Part shown: in pieces, positions 8,227 through 18,353 of the stretch
Numbering within the stretch: position 1 is the first letter of the stretch
Layout: the number at the start of each line of letters is the position of its first letter
Origin: Arthrobacter sp. NtRootA1
Lineage (GTDB): Bacteria > Actinomycetota > Actinomycetes > Actinomycetales > Micrococcaceae
DNA: 64,000 nucleotides
NCBI RefSeq assembly: GCF_019976975.1
Contig: NZ_AP024630.1
Location: 62,001 to 126,000, forward strand
Direction: 5' to 3'
Program-made: the position numbers and the translations under genes
The notes under the pieces: generated by a model
The model's input: only the letters and a program-made list of their open reading frames with translations
Database searches by the model: none
What the model was told of the DNA's origin: nothing

Positions 8227-8456
8227 TGCCCATCATCGTGGACATCGACGTCATGCTGGCCAAGCGGAAGATGCCCGTGGGCGTGCTCGCTGAACGGGTT
8301 GGAATCACACCTGCCAACTTGGCTGTGCTGAAGAATGGGCGGGCAAAGGCAGTGCGGTTTACTACGCTCGAAGCGCTGTGCGAGGTGCTGGAATGTCAGC
8401 CAGGGGATCTGCTGCGGTGGGAAGCTGAGGTAGAGGAGGACGCCGGGGCGGCCTAA
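8226..8456 (+). CDS. XRE (Cro/CI) family transcriptional regulator, YozG-like
   Basis: 76 residues, essentially one helix-turn-helix domain: MLAKRKMPVGVLAERVGITPANLAVLKNGRAKAVRFTTLEALCEVL is split by two helices, with recognition helix around TPANLAVLKNG. It ends with LECQPGDLLRWE, the hallmark of the small HTH proteins paired with DUF2975. The start overlaps the upstream stop by one base. It is probably the autoregulator acting at TATCGATA upstream of 7735. Confidence 0.92.
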   Translation: MPIIVDIDVMLAKRKMPVGVLAERVGITPANLAVLKNGRAKAVRFTTLEALCEVLECQPGDLLRWEAEVEEDAGAA

Positions 8457-8460
8457 CCCC

Positions 8461-9813
8461 CTATTTCTTCTTCCCGGTCCTCTTCGCCGCAGCGTTCATC
8501 GCGGACTTCACGGCAGGAGGCAACCCAGCCGTTTCCGTCTCGGGCTCCGCAACCGTGCCGCGCCAGCGAGCCAAGCCCTTCATGCCGTGGTAGATCACCA
8601 GGGCGGCGGCAGACCCCAAGGCAATGCCCGTGAACTTCAGCTCGCCAATAGTCCACGTGTAATCCGCAATGCCGATAATCAGGGCAACAGCAGCCGTGGT
8701 CAGGTTGATCGGGTTGGAGAAGTTGACCTTGTTCTGCACCCAGATCTTCACGCCGAGCACACCGATCATGCCGTACAGCATGGTCGCAGCGCCGCCGAGG
8801 ACGCCGGCCGGGACGGTTGCGATCAGTTCGCCGAATTTCGGGGAGAAGCTCAGCAGAATGGCGAAGATACCGGCAACCCAGTAGGCCGCCGTCGAGTAGA
8901 CCTTGGTGGCGGCCATGACGCCAATGTTTTCCGCGTACGTCGTGGTACCGGAACCGCCGCCGAGGCCGGCAAGTACGGTCGCGGCGCCGTCGGCCATCAG
9001 CGCGCGTCCGGAGACGCCGTCGAGGTTTTGACCGGTCATCGCAGCCACAGACTTTACGTGTCCCACGTTCTCGGCCACCAGAACCAGCACCACCGGCACG
9101 AACAAGCCCACGACCCCGATGTGGAACTCGGGCGTCTGGAACAGGGGCAGGCCCACCCACGCGGCCGCATCCATCTTTTCGTAGCTGACCTCGCCGCGCA
9201 TCATCGCCACGAGATACCCGACCACGACGCCCACCAGAATGCTCAGGCGCCCCAGGATTCCGCGGAAAAGGACGCTGACCAGGATGATCGTCACCAGGGT
9301 TACCAAGGCGGTTACCGGTGCGAGGTCGAAGTTGTTTTTCGCGGCCGGCGCCAGATTGAGGCCGATCAGCGCGACGATCGCGCCTGTGACGATCGGCGGC
9401 ATGAGCCGGTTGATCCATTCGGCGCCAAACTTCTGGACCACGGCCCCAATAAGCGCCAGTACGACGCCGGCAAGCACCACGCCGCCCAAAGCGCCACTAA
9501 CGCCGTACTGTTGCTGGGACGCCATGATCGGGGCGATGAAAGCGAAGCTGGAACCCAGGTAGCTGGGCACGCGGCCCTTGGTGATGATGAGGAAAAGCAG
9601 CGTGCCGATGCCCGAGAAGAGCAATGTGGTGGCGGGCGGCATGCCGGTAATGATCGGTACCAGGAACGTCGCACCGAACATCGCGACCACGTGCTGCATG
9701 CCGATGCCAATGGTGAGGGGCCAAGCAAGCCGCTCGTCGGGCGAGACCACGTGGCCGGGCCGGACCGACTTCCCGTTGCCGTGGAGCTTCCATTTGGTGC
9801 CGAGCATGCTCAT
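8461..9813 (-). CDS. uracil/xanthine permease (NCS2, SLC23 family)
   Basis: 450 residues, about 14 membrane segments, with NCS2 hallmarks: DERLAWPLTIGIGMQHVVAMFGATFLVP at the N-terminus (read in two parts), the substrate motif AENVGHVKSV, and GLGGGSGTTTYAENIGVMAATKV near residue 280. The last is the conserved family signature with the glutamate that contacts the nucleobase. It is closest in layout to UraA/RutG-type uracil permeases. It diverges, across 254 bp, from a RutE-like nitroreductase gene; RutE and RutG belong to the pyrimidine-degradation pathway, which may be a meaningful pairing (inference). The C-terminal tail is Lys-rich. Confidence 0.9.
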   Translation of the reverse strand: MSMLGTKWKLHGNGKSVRPGHVVSPDERLAWPLTIGIGMQHVVAMFGATFLVPIITGMPPATTLLFSGIGTLLFLIITKGRVPSYLGSSFAFIAPIMASQQQYGVSGALGGVVLAGVVLALIGAVVQKFGAEWINRLMPPIVTGAIVALIGLNLAPAAKNNFDLAPVTALVTLVTIILVSVLFRGILGRLSILVGVVVGYLVAMMRGEVSYEKMDAAAWVGLPLFQTPEFHIGVVGLFVPVVLVLVAENVGHVKSVAAMTGQNLDGVSGRALMADGAATVLAGLGGGSGTTTYAENIGVMAATKVYSTAAYWVAGIFAILLSFSPKFGELIATVPAGVLGGAATMLYGMIGVLGVKIWVQNKVNFSNPINLTTAAVALIIGIADYTWTIGELKFTGIALGSAAALVIYHGMKGLARWRGTVAEPETETAGLPPAVKSAMNAAAKRTGKKK

Positions 9814-10067
9814 GGCGGGCCTTCCTCAGAAGAATGTTGGGATTCGGTGCAACATTACCGCCATTGTGGGGCCTGCTCTACGCGCCTCGCGCTCGGAATG
9901 GCGCGCAAATCAGGCCCCGCAACGCAAGGAAACGACACGCGGAGTCATTCACTGTGCCCAACGTCACGGGCCGTCACGGGAAGAGGACATGTGAAGTTGA
10001 AGTTGCAACCATGGAAAGCAGAAGTGCCCGGCCACCCCAGGGCCAGGGCCCAGCGAAAGGTTTACGA

Positions 10068-10673
10068 ATGACGATCGCCCACGAAGAAGCAGTCATTGAC
10101 GCCGCAGCAGTCGACGCCATTTTTGCCGAAGCCCGCACCGCAAACAGCTTTGCCGGTGAGGTCACCGACGAGCAGGCCCGCGCCATCTACGAGCTCACCA
10201 AGTTTGGCCCCACTGCCTTTAACTCCCAGCCGCTCCGCGTCACGTACGTGCGTTCGGACGAGGCCCGCGCCAAGCTGGTTGACGCGCTCTCCAAGGGCAA
10301 CCAGGCCAAGACCGCCTCGGCTCCGCTGGTCGCCATCCTGTCCTACGACACCGATTGGCAGGGCCAGTGGGACAAGTTCCTCCCCGCCTACGGCGCCCCC
10401 AAGGCAATGTACGACGCCGATCCCGCCTTCGCTGCCTCAACCGGCAACAACAACGCCCACCTGCAGGCCGGCTACTTCATTCTGGCCGTGCGCTCACTCG
10501 GTTTCGCTGCTGGCCCGATGACCGGCGCTGACTTCGCCGCCATCGATACTGAGTTCTTCCCCGCCGGCGACCAGAAGAGCTTCCTCGTGGTCAACATCGG
10601 CCAGCCCGGCCCGGACGCCTGGGGCGAAGCCAAGCCGAAGTTTGCGTACGAAGAGGTTGTCCGCACCGTTTAG
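10068..10673 (+). CDS. rutE: malonic semialdehyde reductase-like nitroreductase
   Basis: 201 residues from ATG 10068 (AAAGG seven bases upstream). The sequence has the FMN nitroreductase fold with RutE/YdfG-group features: TNEQAR-like TDEQARAIYELTKFGPTAFNSQPLR near residue 40 (read in parts), GNNNAHLQAGYFILAVRSLG and GPMTGAD. RutE reduces malonic semialdehyde to 3-hydroxypropionate in the E. coli Rut pyrimidine-degradation pathway; actinobacterial homologues are annotated the same way but are often stand-alone. The divergent neighbour is a uracil-type permease. An upstream in-frame extension to 9834 has no ribosome-binding site and is not supported. Confidence 0.85.
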   Translation: MTIAHEEAVIDAAAVDAIFAEARTANSFAGEVTDEQARAIYELTKFGPTAFNSQPLRVTYVRSDEARAKLVDALSKGNQAKTASAPLVAILSYDTDWQGQWDKFLPAYGAPKAMYDADPAFAASTGNNNAHLQAGYFILAVRSLGFAAGPMTGADFAAIDTEFFPAGDQKSFLVVNIGQPGPDAWGEAKPKFAYEEVVRTV

Positions 10674-10688
10674 TCTTTCCAACTTTTC

Positions 10689-10727
10689 CGCCGATGCTCT
10701 CGTACAGGATGTGCGAGAGCATCGGCG
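10689..10727 (+). terminator. perfect 14-bp hairpin after the nitroreductase gene
   Basis: CGCCGATGCTCTCG (10689-10702) pairs perfectly with 10714-10727 around an 11-base loop, 15 bp after the nitroreductase stop. The following sequence is CTTAAGG with no long T-run. The right half of this hairpin also carries a variant of the GCTCTCnCACATCCTG repeat described next. Confidence 0.7.
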
Positions 10728-10784
10728 CTTAAGGGTCAGGATGTGAGCGAGGATCCGGGGGTTTGGATGCTCTCTCACATCCTG
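10705..10784. repeat. GCTCTCTCACATCCTG repeat cluster, three copies
   Basis: The 16-mer GCTCTCTCACATCCTG is at 10769-10784. Inverted relatives are CAGGATGTGCGAGAGC (10705-10720, one difference) and CAGGATGTGAG (10737-10747). The latter forms an inverted repeat with 10769-10784. The identical 16-mer recurs at 62769-62784 beside a second variant, so this is a dispersed intergenic repeat. Confidence 0.7.
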
Positions 10785-10844
10785 CGGCTATTTCGGCATC
10801 CCTCTCGCAGATCCCGTCAGTTCTGACCCGCTGAGTGGCAAACT

Positions 10845-11369
10845 ATGCCTATGCGGAACCTCATCTGGGTGGCATTTACGGAGCCCGTGCGGCCAGGGCT
10901 GGTGTTTCCGCGCAGCGACTGGCCCCTCCACATCACGTTGTTAAGGTTCGACGTCGGAACTGACGTGAGTGCCGACGTCGCCGATGTCCTCGCTGACTTG
11001 GCCGAGGCGCCGGTCCAGGGAGCCCTCGGAACGCAACTGACCATTGGGGAAGAAGCGGGCTTCGGCCACATGGGATCGATTCCCGTGAGCTTGGTGGAAC
11101 AAAACCCGTTGCTCCAAGGCCTGCACGAGGAGCTCTTCGACGCCGTGGTCAGCGTGGGCGGGCGCATCGCTACGCCGAATTACGTCCTTGAACGTTACCG
11201 ACCACACATCTCGCATCACGACGGCAAACGCCCAAAGCCGGGAGACGTCGTCGTGCTTGACCAGGTGGCGCTGGTGGACATGGCGCCGGAAGGCAACCAC
11301 ACCATCCGGCGCATCCTCAGGCTCTGGACGCAGGACGCCGCAGAGGCTGAGGACTCGCAAACCGCATAA
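10845..11369 (+). CDS. 2'-5' RNA ligase/phosphoesterase (2H) family protein
   Basis: 174 residues with two H-x-[ST]-like motifs of the 2H phosphoesterase superfamily: HITL (His29, in SDWPLHITLLRF) and HISH (His121, in ERYRPHISHHDG). The spacing is that of the LigT/ThpR-like fold. Relatives hydrolyse or form 2'-5' or cyclic phosphodiester bonds in RNA or nucleotides; the substrate here is unknown. ATG 10845 is followed closely by ATG 10851, and either could be used. It converges with phosphoglucomutase, 16 bp apart. Confidence 0.85.
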   Translation: MPMRNLIWVAFTEPVRPGLVFPRSDWPLHITLLRFDVGTDVSADVADVLADLAEAPVQGALGTQLTIGEEAGFGHMGSIPVSLVEQNPLLQGLHEELFDAVVSVGGRIATPNYVLERYRPHISHHDGKRPKPGDVVVLDQVALVDMAPEGNHTIRRILRLWTQDAAEAEDSQTA

Positions 11370-11385
11370 GGACGCGAATCAGAGC

Positions 11386-13059
11386 CTAGGCAATGACCCC
11401 ATCCACCAAAGCCTTGGCTTCCTCCTGCACCTTGGCCAGGTGATCGGCGCCCTTGAAGGACTCCGCGTAGATCTTGTACACATCCTCGGTGCCGGAGGGG
11501 CGGGCAGCGAACCATGCGTTCTCGGTAACAACCTTCAGGCCGCCGATTGAAGCGCCGTTGCCGGGTGCTTCCGTGAGCTTGGCGATGATGTCTTCGCCGG
11601 CCAGTGAAGTAGCCGTGACGTCCGCCGCGGAGAGCTTGCCAAGCTTGGCCTTCTGCTCACGGGTGGCGGCGGCGTCGATGCGCGCGTAGACGGGTGCGCC
11701 GAACTGGTCGGTGAGTCCCTTGTACAGCTGCGACGGCGACTTACCCGTGACAGCCGTGATTTCCGAGGCCAGCAGGGCCAGAAGGATGCCGTCCTTGTCC
11801 GTGGTCCACACACTGCCGTCGCGCTTGTTAAAGGAAGCGCCGGCCGATTCCTCGCCACCGAACGCACCCTCGCCGGACAGCAGGCCCGGAACGAACCACT
11901 TGAATCCGACGGGAACTTCAACCAGCTTGCGGCCGAGTCCTGCGGCTACGCGGTCGATGATCGAGGACGAAACCAGCGTCTTACCGACCACGGATTCGGG
12001 ATTCCAGCCGCTGCGGTTCCGGTACAAGTAGTCGATGGCGACAGCGAGGTAGTGGTTCGGGTTCATGAGTCCACCGTCCGGCGTGACGATGCCGTGACGG
12101 TCAGCGTCGGCGTCGTTACCCGTGGCGACGTCGTAGGCGGCAGTACCATCGGCGCCCACAGACATGCGCTTGATGAGTGATGCCATAGCCGACGGCGAGG
12201 AGCAGTCCATGCGGATCTTCTCGTCCCAGTCCAGGGTCATGAAAGCCCACTGGGGGTCGACGGTGGGGTTCACGACCGTCAGGTTGAGCTGGTGACGCTC
12301 ACCGATTTCGCCCCAGTAGTCAACGGACGCGCCGCCCATGGGATCGGCACCGATGCGGACACCGGCGTTGCGGATCGCGTCAAGATCCAGGACGGACGGG
12401 AGATCGTCAACGTAGCTGCTGAGGAAGTCGAACTTTCCGGTGGTGTCCGCATTCAAGGCATCATTCAAGGGAATGCGCTTGACGCCCCGGAGGCCGTTCT
12501 CAAGGAGCTGGTTGGCGCGTTCGGCGATCCACCCTGTGGCGTCCGTGTCGGCCGGTCCGCCGTGCGGGGGGTTGTACTTGAAGCCACCGTCGCCTGGCGG
12601 GTTGTGGCTGGGCGTGACAACAATGCCGTCAGCCTGCGGCGTTCCCGGTGCGGCTTCGCGGTTGTACTTGAGGATGGCGTGGCTCAGTGCGGGCGTGGGC
12701 GTGTAGCCGTGGCGCGCATCCACGAGCACCGTGACGCCGTTGGCCGCGAGCACCTCCAAAGCGGAGTTCTGCGCGGGCTCGCTCAGGGCGTGGGTGTCCC
12801 GCCCGATGAACAACGGCCCGGTGATGCCCTGGCGGCCGCGGTATTCAACGATTGCCTGCGTGATCGCGAGGATGTGCGGCTCGTTGAACGACGACTTCAA
12901 GCTGGATCCGCGGTGGCCCGACGTTCCAAACGCCACGCGTTGCGCGGGATCGCCCAAATCCGGGGTGACGTCGAAGTACGCGTCCAGCAGGGCTGTGATG
13001 TCAACAAGGTCCTGGGGAAGGGCAACTGTGCCCGCTCGGCTAGCCATGTCGTCCAGCAT
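11386..13059 (-). CDS. pgm: phosphoglucomutase (alpha-D-glucose phosphate specific)
   Basis: 557 residues (or 553 from the second ATG at 13047), the length of bacterial PGMs. It interconverts glucose 1- and glucose 6-phosphate in the cytoplasm. Visible motifs are FGTSGHRG near residue 45, the phosphoserine loop VVTPSHNP (Ser151), the Mg2+ loop NDADADRHG, the sugar-binding GGEESAG and the phosphate-binding RPSGTED near the C-terminus. The family is the PgmA type used by E. coli and many actinobacteria. It is monocistronic and supplies glucose 1-phosphate for glycogen, trehalose and surface sugars. Confidence 0.95.
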   Translation of the reverse strand: MLDDMASRAGTVALPQDLVDITALLDAYFDVTPDLGDPAQRVAFGTSGHRGSSLKSSFNEPHILAITQAIVEYRGRQGITGPLFIGRDTHALSEPAQNSALEVLAANGVTVLVDARHGYTPTPALSHAILKYNREAAPGTPQADGIVVTPSHNPPGDGGFKYNPPHGGPADTDATGWIAERANQLLENGLRGVKRIPLNDALNADTTGKFDFLSSYVDDLPSVLDLDAIRNAGVRIGADPMGGASVDYWGEIGERHQLNLTVVNPTVDPQWAFMTLDWDEKIRMDCSSPSAMASLIKRMSVGADGTAAYDVATGNDADADRHGIVTPDGGLMNPNHYLAVAIDYLYRNRSGWNPESVVGKTLVSSSIIDRVAAGLGRKLVEVPVGFKWFVPGLLSGEGAFGGEESAGASFNKRDGSVWTTDKDGILLALLASEITAVTGKSPSQLYKGLTDQFGAPVYARIDAAATREQKAKLGKLSAADVTATSLAGEDIIAKLTEAPGNGASIGGLKVVTENAWFAARPSGTEDVYKIYAESFKGADHLAKVQEEAKALVDGVIA

Positions 13060-13303
13060 GCCAGACCACCGCGCCCCCTGACAGGAAATGTCCCGGGATG
13101 CCGCCCCTGTGACGCAGAATGGCGGCGATGTGGCGCCGGATGAGCCAAAGATTTACCTCGCGTTTACGAGCGGCGGCTTTAGTGGGAGGATTCCGCCCCG
13201 TCGGCGTTCCAGATAATGGGCCAAACCCGGAAAGCGGGTCGCCTTATGCGGCGAACGTCGCGGCGGTAGGGTGGGAAACGAAGACTTAGCGAGGGGGATT
13301 CCC

Positions 13304-13942
13304 ATGTCAGATCAACCATCCAAGGGCAACGAGGACAAACCGGCGGGCTACGAACCGCCGCAGTACATCCCGCCCGCCGAATTCAGCGCACCGGAGCAGA
13401 GCTCACAGACGCAGCCGCTTCCGCCGTACGATCAGGGCGCGTACACGCAGAACGCCCAGGGCCAGAACGACTTCTACACGCAGCCGCTCCCGCCCACAAG
13501 CCAGAGCAGCGGCCAGAGCGGCGCAAGCCAGGCCTCATACACACCCGGTGATTACAGCCAGCCGGCCCCATCGCCCTATGGCCAGCCGCCGAGCCCTTAC
13601 GGCCAGAGCCAGTACAACCAGACCCCGTACCAGCAGCAGCCCTATGGGCAGCAGAACCCGTACGGCCAGCCCGCTTACTACGCCATGCCCACGCAGCCCA
13701 AGGGCCTGAGCATCGCGAGCATGTGCTGCGGCATTGCAACGTTTGTGGGCTTTGGGTTCTTCATCCTGCCGCAAATCGCAGCAGTGGTCCTGGGCCACCT
13801 TGCCCTCAACCGCGAACCGGCTGGCAAGGGCATGGCGCTTGCCGGCCTGATCATGGGTTATGTCGGCGTGGCTATCACGGTGGTGGTCTTGATCTTCTTC
13901 TTCGCCGCGATCGGGGCATCAACCAGCAGGTACAACTACTAA
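13304..13942 (+). CDS. DUF4190 domain membrane protein with Pro/Gln/Tyr-rich N-terminus
   Basis: 212 residues from ATG 13304 (GAGGGGGA upstream). Residues 1-135 are disordered and rich in Pro, Gln, Tyr, Ser and Gly, with repeats of the type PYGQ/PSPYGQ/NPYGQPAYY. Residues 140-205 are a DUF4190 domain with two membrane helices joined by GHLALNREPAGKGMALAGL. Such proteins are common in actinobacteria and often sit with cell-envelope or secretion functions, but their role is unknown. It is a single gene ending before a long hairpin. Confidence 0.85.
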   Translation: MSDQPSKGNEDKPAGYEPPQYIPPAEFSAPEQSSQTQPLPPYDQGAYTQNAQGQNDFYTQPLPPTSQSSGQSGASQASYTPGDYSQPAPSPYGQPPSPYGQSQYNQTPYQQQPYGQQNPYGQPAYYAMPTQPKGLSIASMCCGIATFVGFGFFILPQIAAVVLGHLALNREPAGKGMALAGLIMGYVGVAITVVVLIFFFAAIGASTSRYNY

Positions 13943-13985
13943 CGCTCACTGCGCCCCTCGCGGGGGCAGCTGTGCATAAACGCGT

Positions 13986-14042
13986 ACGACGGCGACCCTT
14001 ACGTCGGGTGGGAATCCCACCGAGCGTAAGGGTCGCCGTCGT
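13986..14042. terminator. long hairpin terminator (18-bp perfect outer stem)
   Basis: ACGACGGCGACCCTTACG (13986-14003) pairs perfectly with 14025-14042. The enclosed 21 bases form a further, nearly complete stem (GTGGG/CCCAC). It lies 43 bp after the DUF4190 stop and 67 bp before the stop of the convergent peptide transporter. The outer arm shares ACGACGGCGAC with the terminator at 45689-45735. Confidence 0.8.
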
Positions 14043-14109
14043 TGTTAAGCGCAAACCGGGTCGGTCAGTTGCCGTGAGCGACGCCGGAATTCGAAGGCCC
14101 TAAAGCCAG

Positions 14110-15609
<1,500 letters not shown>

Positions 15610-15643
15610 TGTCACATCGATGGATGCCCATGGCAACCACTTT

Positions 15644-15651
15644 CCATATGG
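15644..15651 (-). promoter_or_regulatory. CCATATGG palindrome ahead of the peptide transporter
   Basis: The palindrome CCATATGG (TTCCATATGGTA in context) lies 35 bp upstream of the preferred transporter start, between it and the amidase stop. A direct repeat CAACCACT occurs on both sides of it. IclR-type regulators often bind such cores, but no IclR gene is in the window; this is a guess from pattern only. Confidence 0.25.
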
Positions 15652-15672
15652 TAGACAACCACTCAAACCCGC

Positions 15673-17103
15673 TTACTGAAAGGCCTCCAGAATCGCGGCG
15701 AGCTGAAGAAGCTGCAGCTCAGATCCCATTTTGCCAATGAGCTGGATACCCATCGGCAGCCCGCTCTCCGTAAGAAACACAGGAATGCTTATCGCCGGCA
15801 ATCCGCACACATTGACCATGGAGGACCAAGGCGCGTACTCGCACTGTCTTCTGTAGTCCTCGTCCGCGTCACCGGCCCACTCGCTCGGCCAAGGCTCGCT
15901 GCTGTGGCCGCCGCCCGTGAACCAGCCGATCGGGCGCGGTGTCTGCGCCAGCGTGGGCATGAGGATGACGTCCCACTCTGCGTATTGCGCAATCGTGTCG
16001 TGCTCGAACTGTCGCAGGAAACCGAGGGCTTCATTGACCTTCAACGCGCTGCGCTGCTGCGCACGACGCCGGAATGTCCGCGTGAGCGGGGTCAGCAAGG
16101 CCTCCCGCTGGGGTGCTATTCGGGCATTCCCGACGCCGGCAGTCCAGGCTGCGGTGAACGCCTCGGGGTAGCGGTTGTCGTAGCGGACCTCCGCTTCCGC
16201 AACACGGTGCCCCGCCTCCTCAAGTAGCTTGATTCCCCGCGCAAGGGCGTCCAATGCTTCCTGTTCCACCTCGAAAGGGAACACTCCGGCCCATGGGCTA
16301 TCCAGGCTCACGCCCACCTTGAGTGGCATTGGAGCGTGATCAACGTTGGCGAGATAACCGCCGTCGGGCGCTTGTTCGCGGGGGACCAGCGCGTCCATCA
16401 GCAGGGCAGCGTCCGCCGCCGTGCGTGCCAACGGTCCGGCGACCACCAATTTAGCTGCATCGCCCGCGCTCGCTCCCGATGGCACCACGCCGCGCCCCGG
16501 CTTGAGCCCCATCAGTCCACAGGCGCCGGCGGGAATCCGGATGGAACCGCCGCCGTCGGTCCCGGGAGCGAACGGAACCATCCCAGCTGCCACGGCCGCA
16601 GCGCTTCCGCCCGACGACCCGCCCGAACTTCGGCTTAGGGAATGGGGATTGCGCGACGGCGGTGCAATGCGGTTTTCGCTGTACGCGGTGAGTCCGAACT
16701 CCGGAACTTGCGTCTTGCCCAGCGAGATGGCGCCTTGGCCTCTTAAAGTGGCTGCGAGGGCGCCGTCCTCCGGCGCAGGTTTGTGCTCCAAAGCGGCGCT
16801 GCCGTGGGTGGTGGGAACGCCGGCTACGTCCGTAAGGTCTTTGAACGCCAAGGGCACGCCATGCAGCAGCGGCAATTCGGAGAGGCGGCCCTCGCGGCGC
16901 AGTTTCGAACGGAGGTTGTCCGCGGTGCTGGCATCGGCCATCGCTTGCTCTGCTGTGACTGCAATGAAAGCGCCCAAATGCTTGTTGCGGGCCTCGATGA
17001 CGGACAGGAAATGGTCGGCGGCATCCCGTGCCGAGAGCTCGCCGGCTGCGAGGGCATCGCGAAGCGCCACAGCCGTGAGGGCCTGCGGGGAGAGATCAAC
17101 CAA
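15673..17103 (-). CDS. amidase (amidase-signature family)
   Basis: About 476 residues if translation begins at the TTG at 17103, with GGAG about ten bases upstream; a much longer in-frame extension runs through the peptidase gene and is rejected. The amidase-signature core is complete: catalytic Lys in HGVPLAFKDLTDV, the Gly/Ser-rich SSGGSSGGSAAAVAAGM with cis-Ser, and the Ser nucleophile segment GTDGGGSIRIPAG. Such enzymes hydrolyse carboxamides (GatA-like, aryl amides, peptide amides); the substrate is open. The start overlaps the stop of the S51 peptidase by about 8 bp, so the two are probably coupled. Confidence 0.88.
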   Translation of the reverse strand: MVDLSPQALTAVALRDALAAGELSARDAADHFLSVIEARNKHLGAFIAVTAEQAMADASTADNLRSKLRREGRLSELPLLHGVPLAFKDLTDVAGVPTTHGSAALEHKPAPEDGALAATLRGQGAISLGKTQVPEFGLTAYSENRIAPPSRNPHSLSRSSGGSSGGSAAAVAAGMVPFAPGTDGGGSIRIPAGACGLMGLKPGRGVVPSGASAGDAAKLVVAGPLARTAADAALLMDALVPREQAPDGGYLANVDHAPMPLKVGVSLDSPWAGVFPFEVEQEALDALARGIKLLEEAGHRVAEAEVRYDNRYPEAFTAAWTAGVGNARIAPQREALLTPLTRTFRRRAQQRSALKVNEALGFLRQFEHDTIAQYAEWDVILMPTLAQTPRPIGWFTGGGHSSEPWPSEWAGDADEDYRRQCEYAPWSSMVNVCGLPAISIPVFLTESGLPMGIQLIGKMGSELQLLQLAAILEAFQ

Positions 17104-17839
17104 GGAAACGAGACTCCAACCGTTCCTCCACAGCGATGGCGTCAACGCTTTCGCCAGCACCGGCAGTAACCCGGAAAGCGGCCTTGTTCTTGACTTCGGA
17201 CACCACCTCCACGAGCTTGGTGCCCTGGTAAACCAGGCCCACGCCGTCGTCCGTGCAATGCGCCTCGCCCAGCGTGCCGTTGGCCACGAGCTTGTGGATG
17301 GCAGGAGCACGGCGTGGTTCGGAATCGTAATGGACGCCGTTGGCATAGGGAAGGAAGCCAAGCGCATTGGTCACGGGCTGCAATTCAGGGCCGAAGGAAT
17401 CCGTCACGCCGCTCTTGAACCAACAGATGGAACCCGCGGAAACCCCGGCCAGGACCACGCCGCTTTCCCAAGCCTTCCGCAAAATTCCATCCAGGCCGTG
17501 TGCCCGCCATACGGCAAGCAGGTTGACCACCGAACCACCGTGGACCCACACCACGTCCTGCTCCAGAAGATGCGCTTCGGGGTCCTCAATATTGGGCATG
17601 GTGAAGAGGTTGAGATGAGCGAAATCAAATCCGGCAATGCGGGCCGCCTGATCCATCTCTGCCGCCCACCAGCGTTGGTCACCTGATGCAGTACCAATGT
17701 GGGTCACGCGGGGTGCGCGGCCACTTACCCCGGATAACTCCACGGCGTAGTGCATGAGGTGGTCGAACTCGATGCGGGTCCGGCTGCCTGGCCTGTAACC
17801 GCCGGATGTTGCGAGGATGGTGGGTTGGCCAGCCGCCAT
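17096..17839 (-). CDS. peptidase S51 family protein (peptidase E-like)
   Basis: 247 residues from ATG 17839, preceded by AGGAG at good spacing. The S51 nucleophile elbow is GVSAGSICW (Ser134), preceded by VWVHGGSVVNLLAVWR. The protein belongs to the PepE/cyanophycinase branch of the class I glutamine amidotransferase-like fold, which uses Ser instead of Cys. PepE cleaves N-terminal aspartyl dipeptides; here only the fold and catalytic site are visible. It heads a likely operon with the amidase and perhaps the peptide transporter. Confidence 0.88.
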   Translation of the reverse strand: MAAGQPTILATSGGYRPGSRTRIEFDHLMHYAVELSGVSGRAPRVTHIGTASGDQRWWAAEMDQAARIAGFDFAHLNLFTMPNIEDPEAHLLEQDVVWVHGGSVVNLLAVWRAHGLDGILRKAWESGVVLAGVSAGSICWFKSGVTDSFGPELQPVTNALGFLPYANGVHYDSEPRRAPAIHKLVANGTLGEAHCTDDGVGLVYQGTKLVEVVSEVKNKAAFRVTAGAGESVDAIAVEERLESRFLG

Positions 17840-17980
17840 GGTCCTGCTCCTAACAGCCGATTCATGGGAGTCTTTGCGTCCCAGTCTTAGTGTCGCAACC
17901 GCGGGGCGCAAGCGGCGTCCCGCTTCGTGGCTGCTGCGACTAGGCTGGATGATGACCTGAATCGATGGGAAGGAACCGCC

Positions 17981-18307
17981 ATGAGCGACTTCGAAACCGT
18001 GCCTGTGGGCGATATTCCGGCTGATGCCAGCATCCTGGACGTTCGTGAGGACTATGAATGGGTTGCCGGACACGCTGAGGGCGCACGGCATATCCCTATG
18101 GACCAGCTGCCGGCCCGCCTGGATGAACTGGATCCCGATGACGATCTCTTCGTCATCTGCCGAACCGGTGGCCGTTCCTTCCGCGTAGTCCAGTGGCTCG
18201 TGGGCCAGGGCTACTCAGCGGTGAATGTAGCCGGCGGGATGGACATGTGGTTCGAAGCCGGCCGGCCAATGGTCTCGGACAACGGTCTCAAACCAGTGGT
18301 GCTTTAA
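17981..18307 (+). CDS. single-domain rhodanese-like protein
   Basis: 108 residues, one rhodanese domain: ILDVREDYEWVAGHAEGARHIPM (in two parts) at residues 17-40 and the active-site loop VICRTGGRS with Cys60. The six-residue loop after the cysteine fits sulfurtransferases rather than Cdc25-like phosphatases. The ATG at 17981 has AAGGAA upstream. It probably moves sulfane sulfur to an unknown acceptor. It precedes pheA by 46 bp on the same strand, but no functional link is evident. Confidence 0.9.
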   Translation: MSDFETVPVGDIPADASILDVREDYEWVAGHAEGARHIPMDQLPARLDELDPDDDLFVICRTGGRSFRVVQWLVGQGYSAVNVAGGMDMWFEAGRPMVSDNGLKPVVL

Positions 18308-18353
18308 CATTCGGCACGCCCGTCCCGCGCATATAACCAGCAAGGAATATTCA

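Noticed and set aside
8587..10071. Plus-strand open frame of 494 codons antisense to the permease gene
   Set aside because: His/Gln/Arg-rich translation with no domain; typical mirror frame of a high-GC membrane protein gene on the other strand.
16421..17686. Plus-strand frame of 421 codons across the amidase and S51 peptidase genes
   Set aside because: The amidase and peptidase on the other strand have intact catalytic motifs; this frame has none and spans two real genes.
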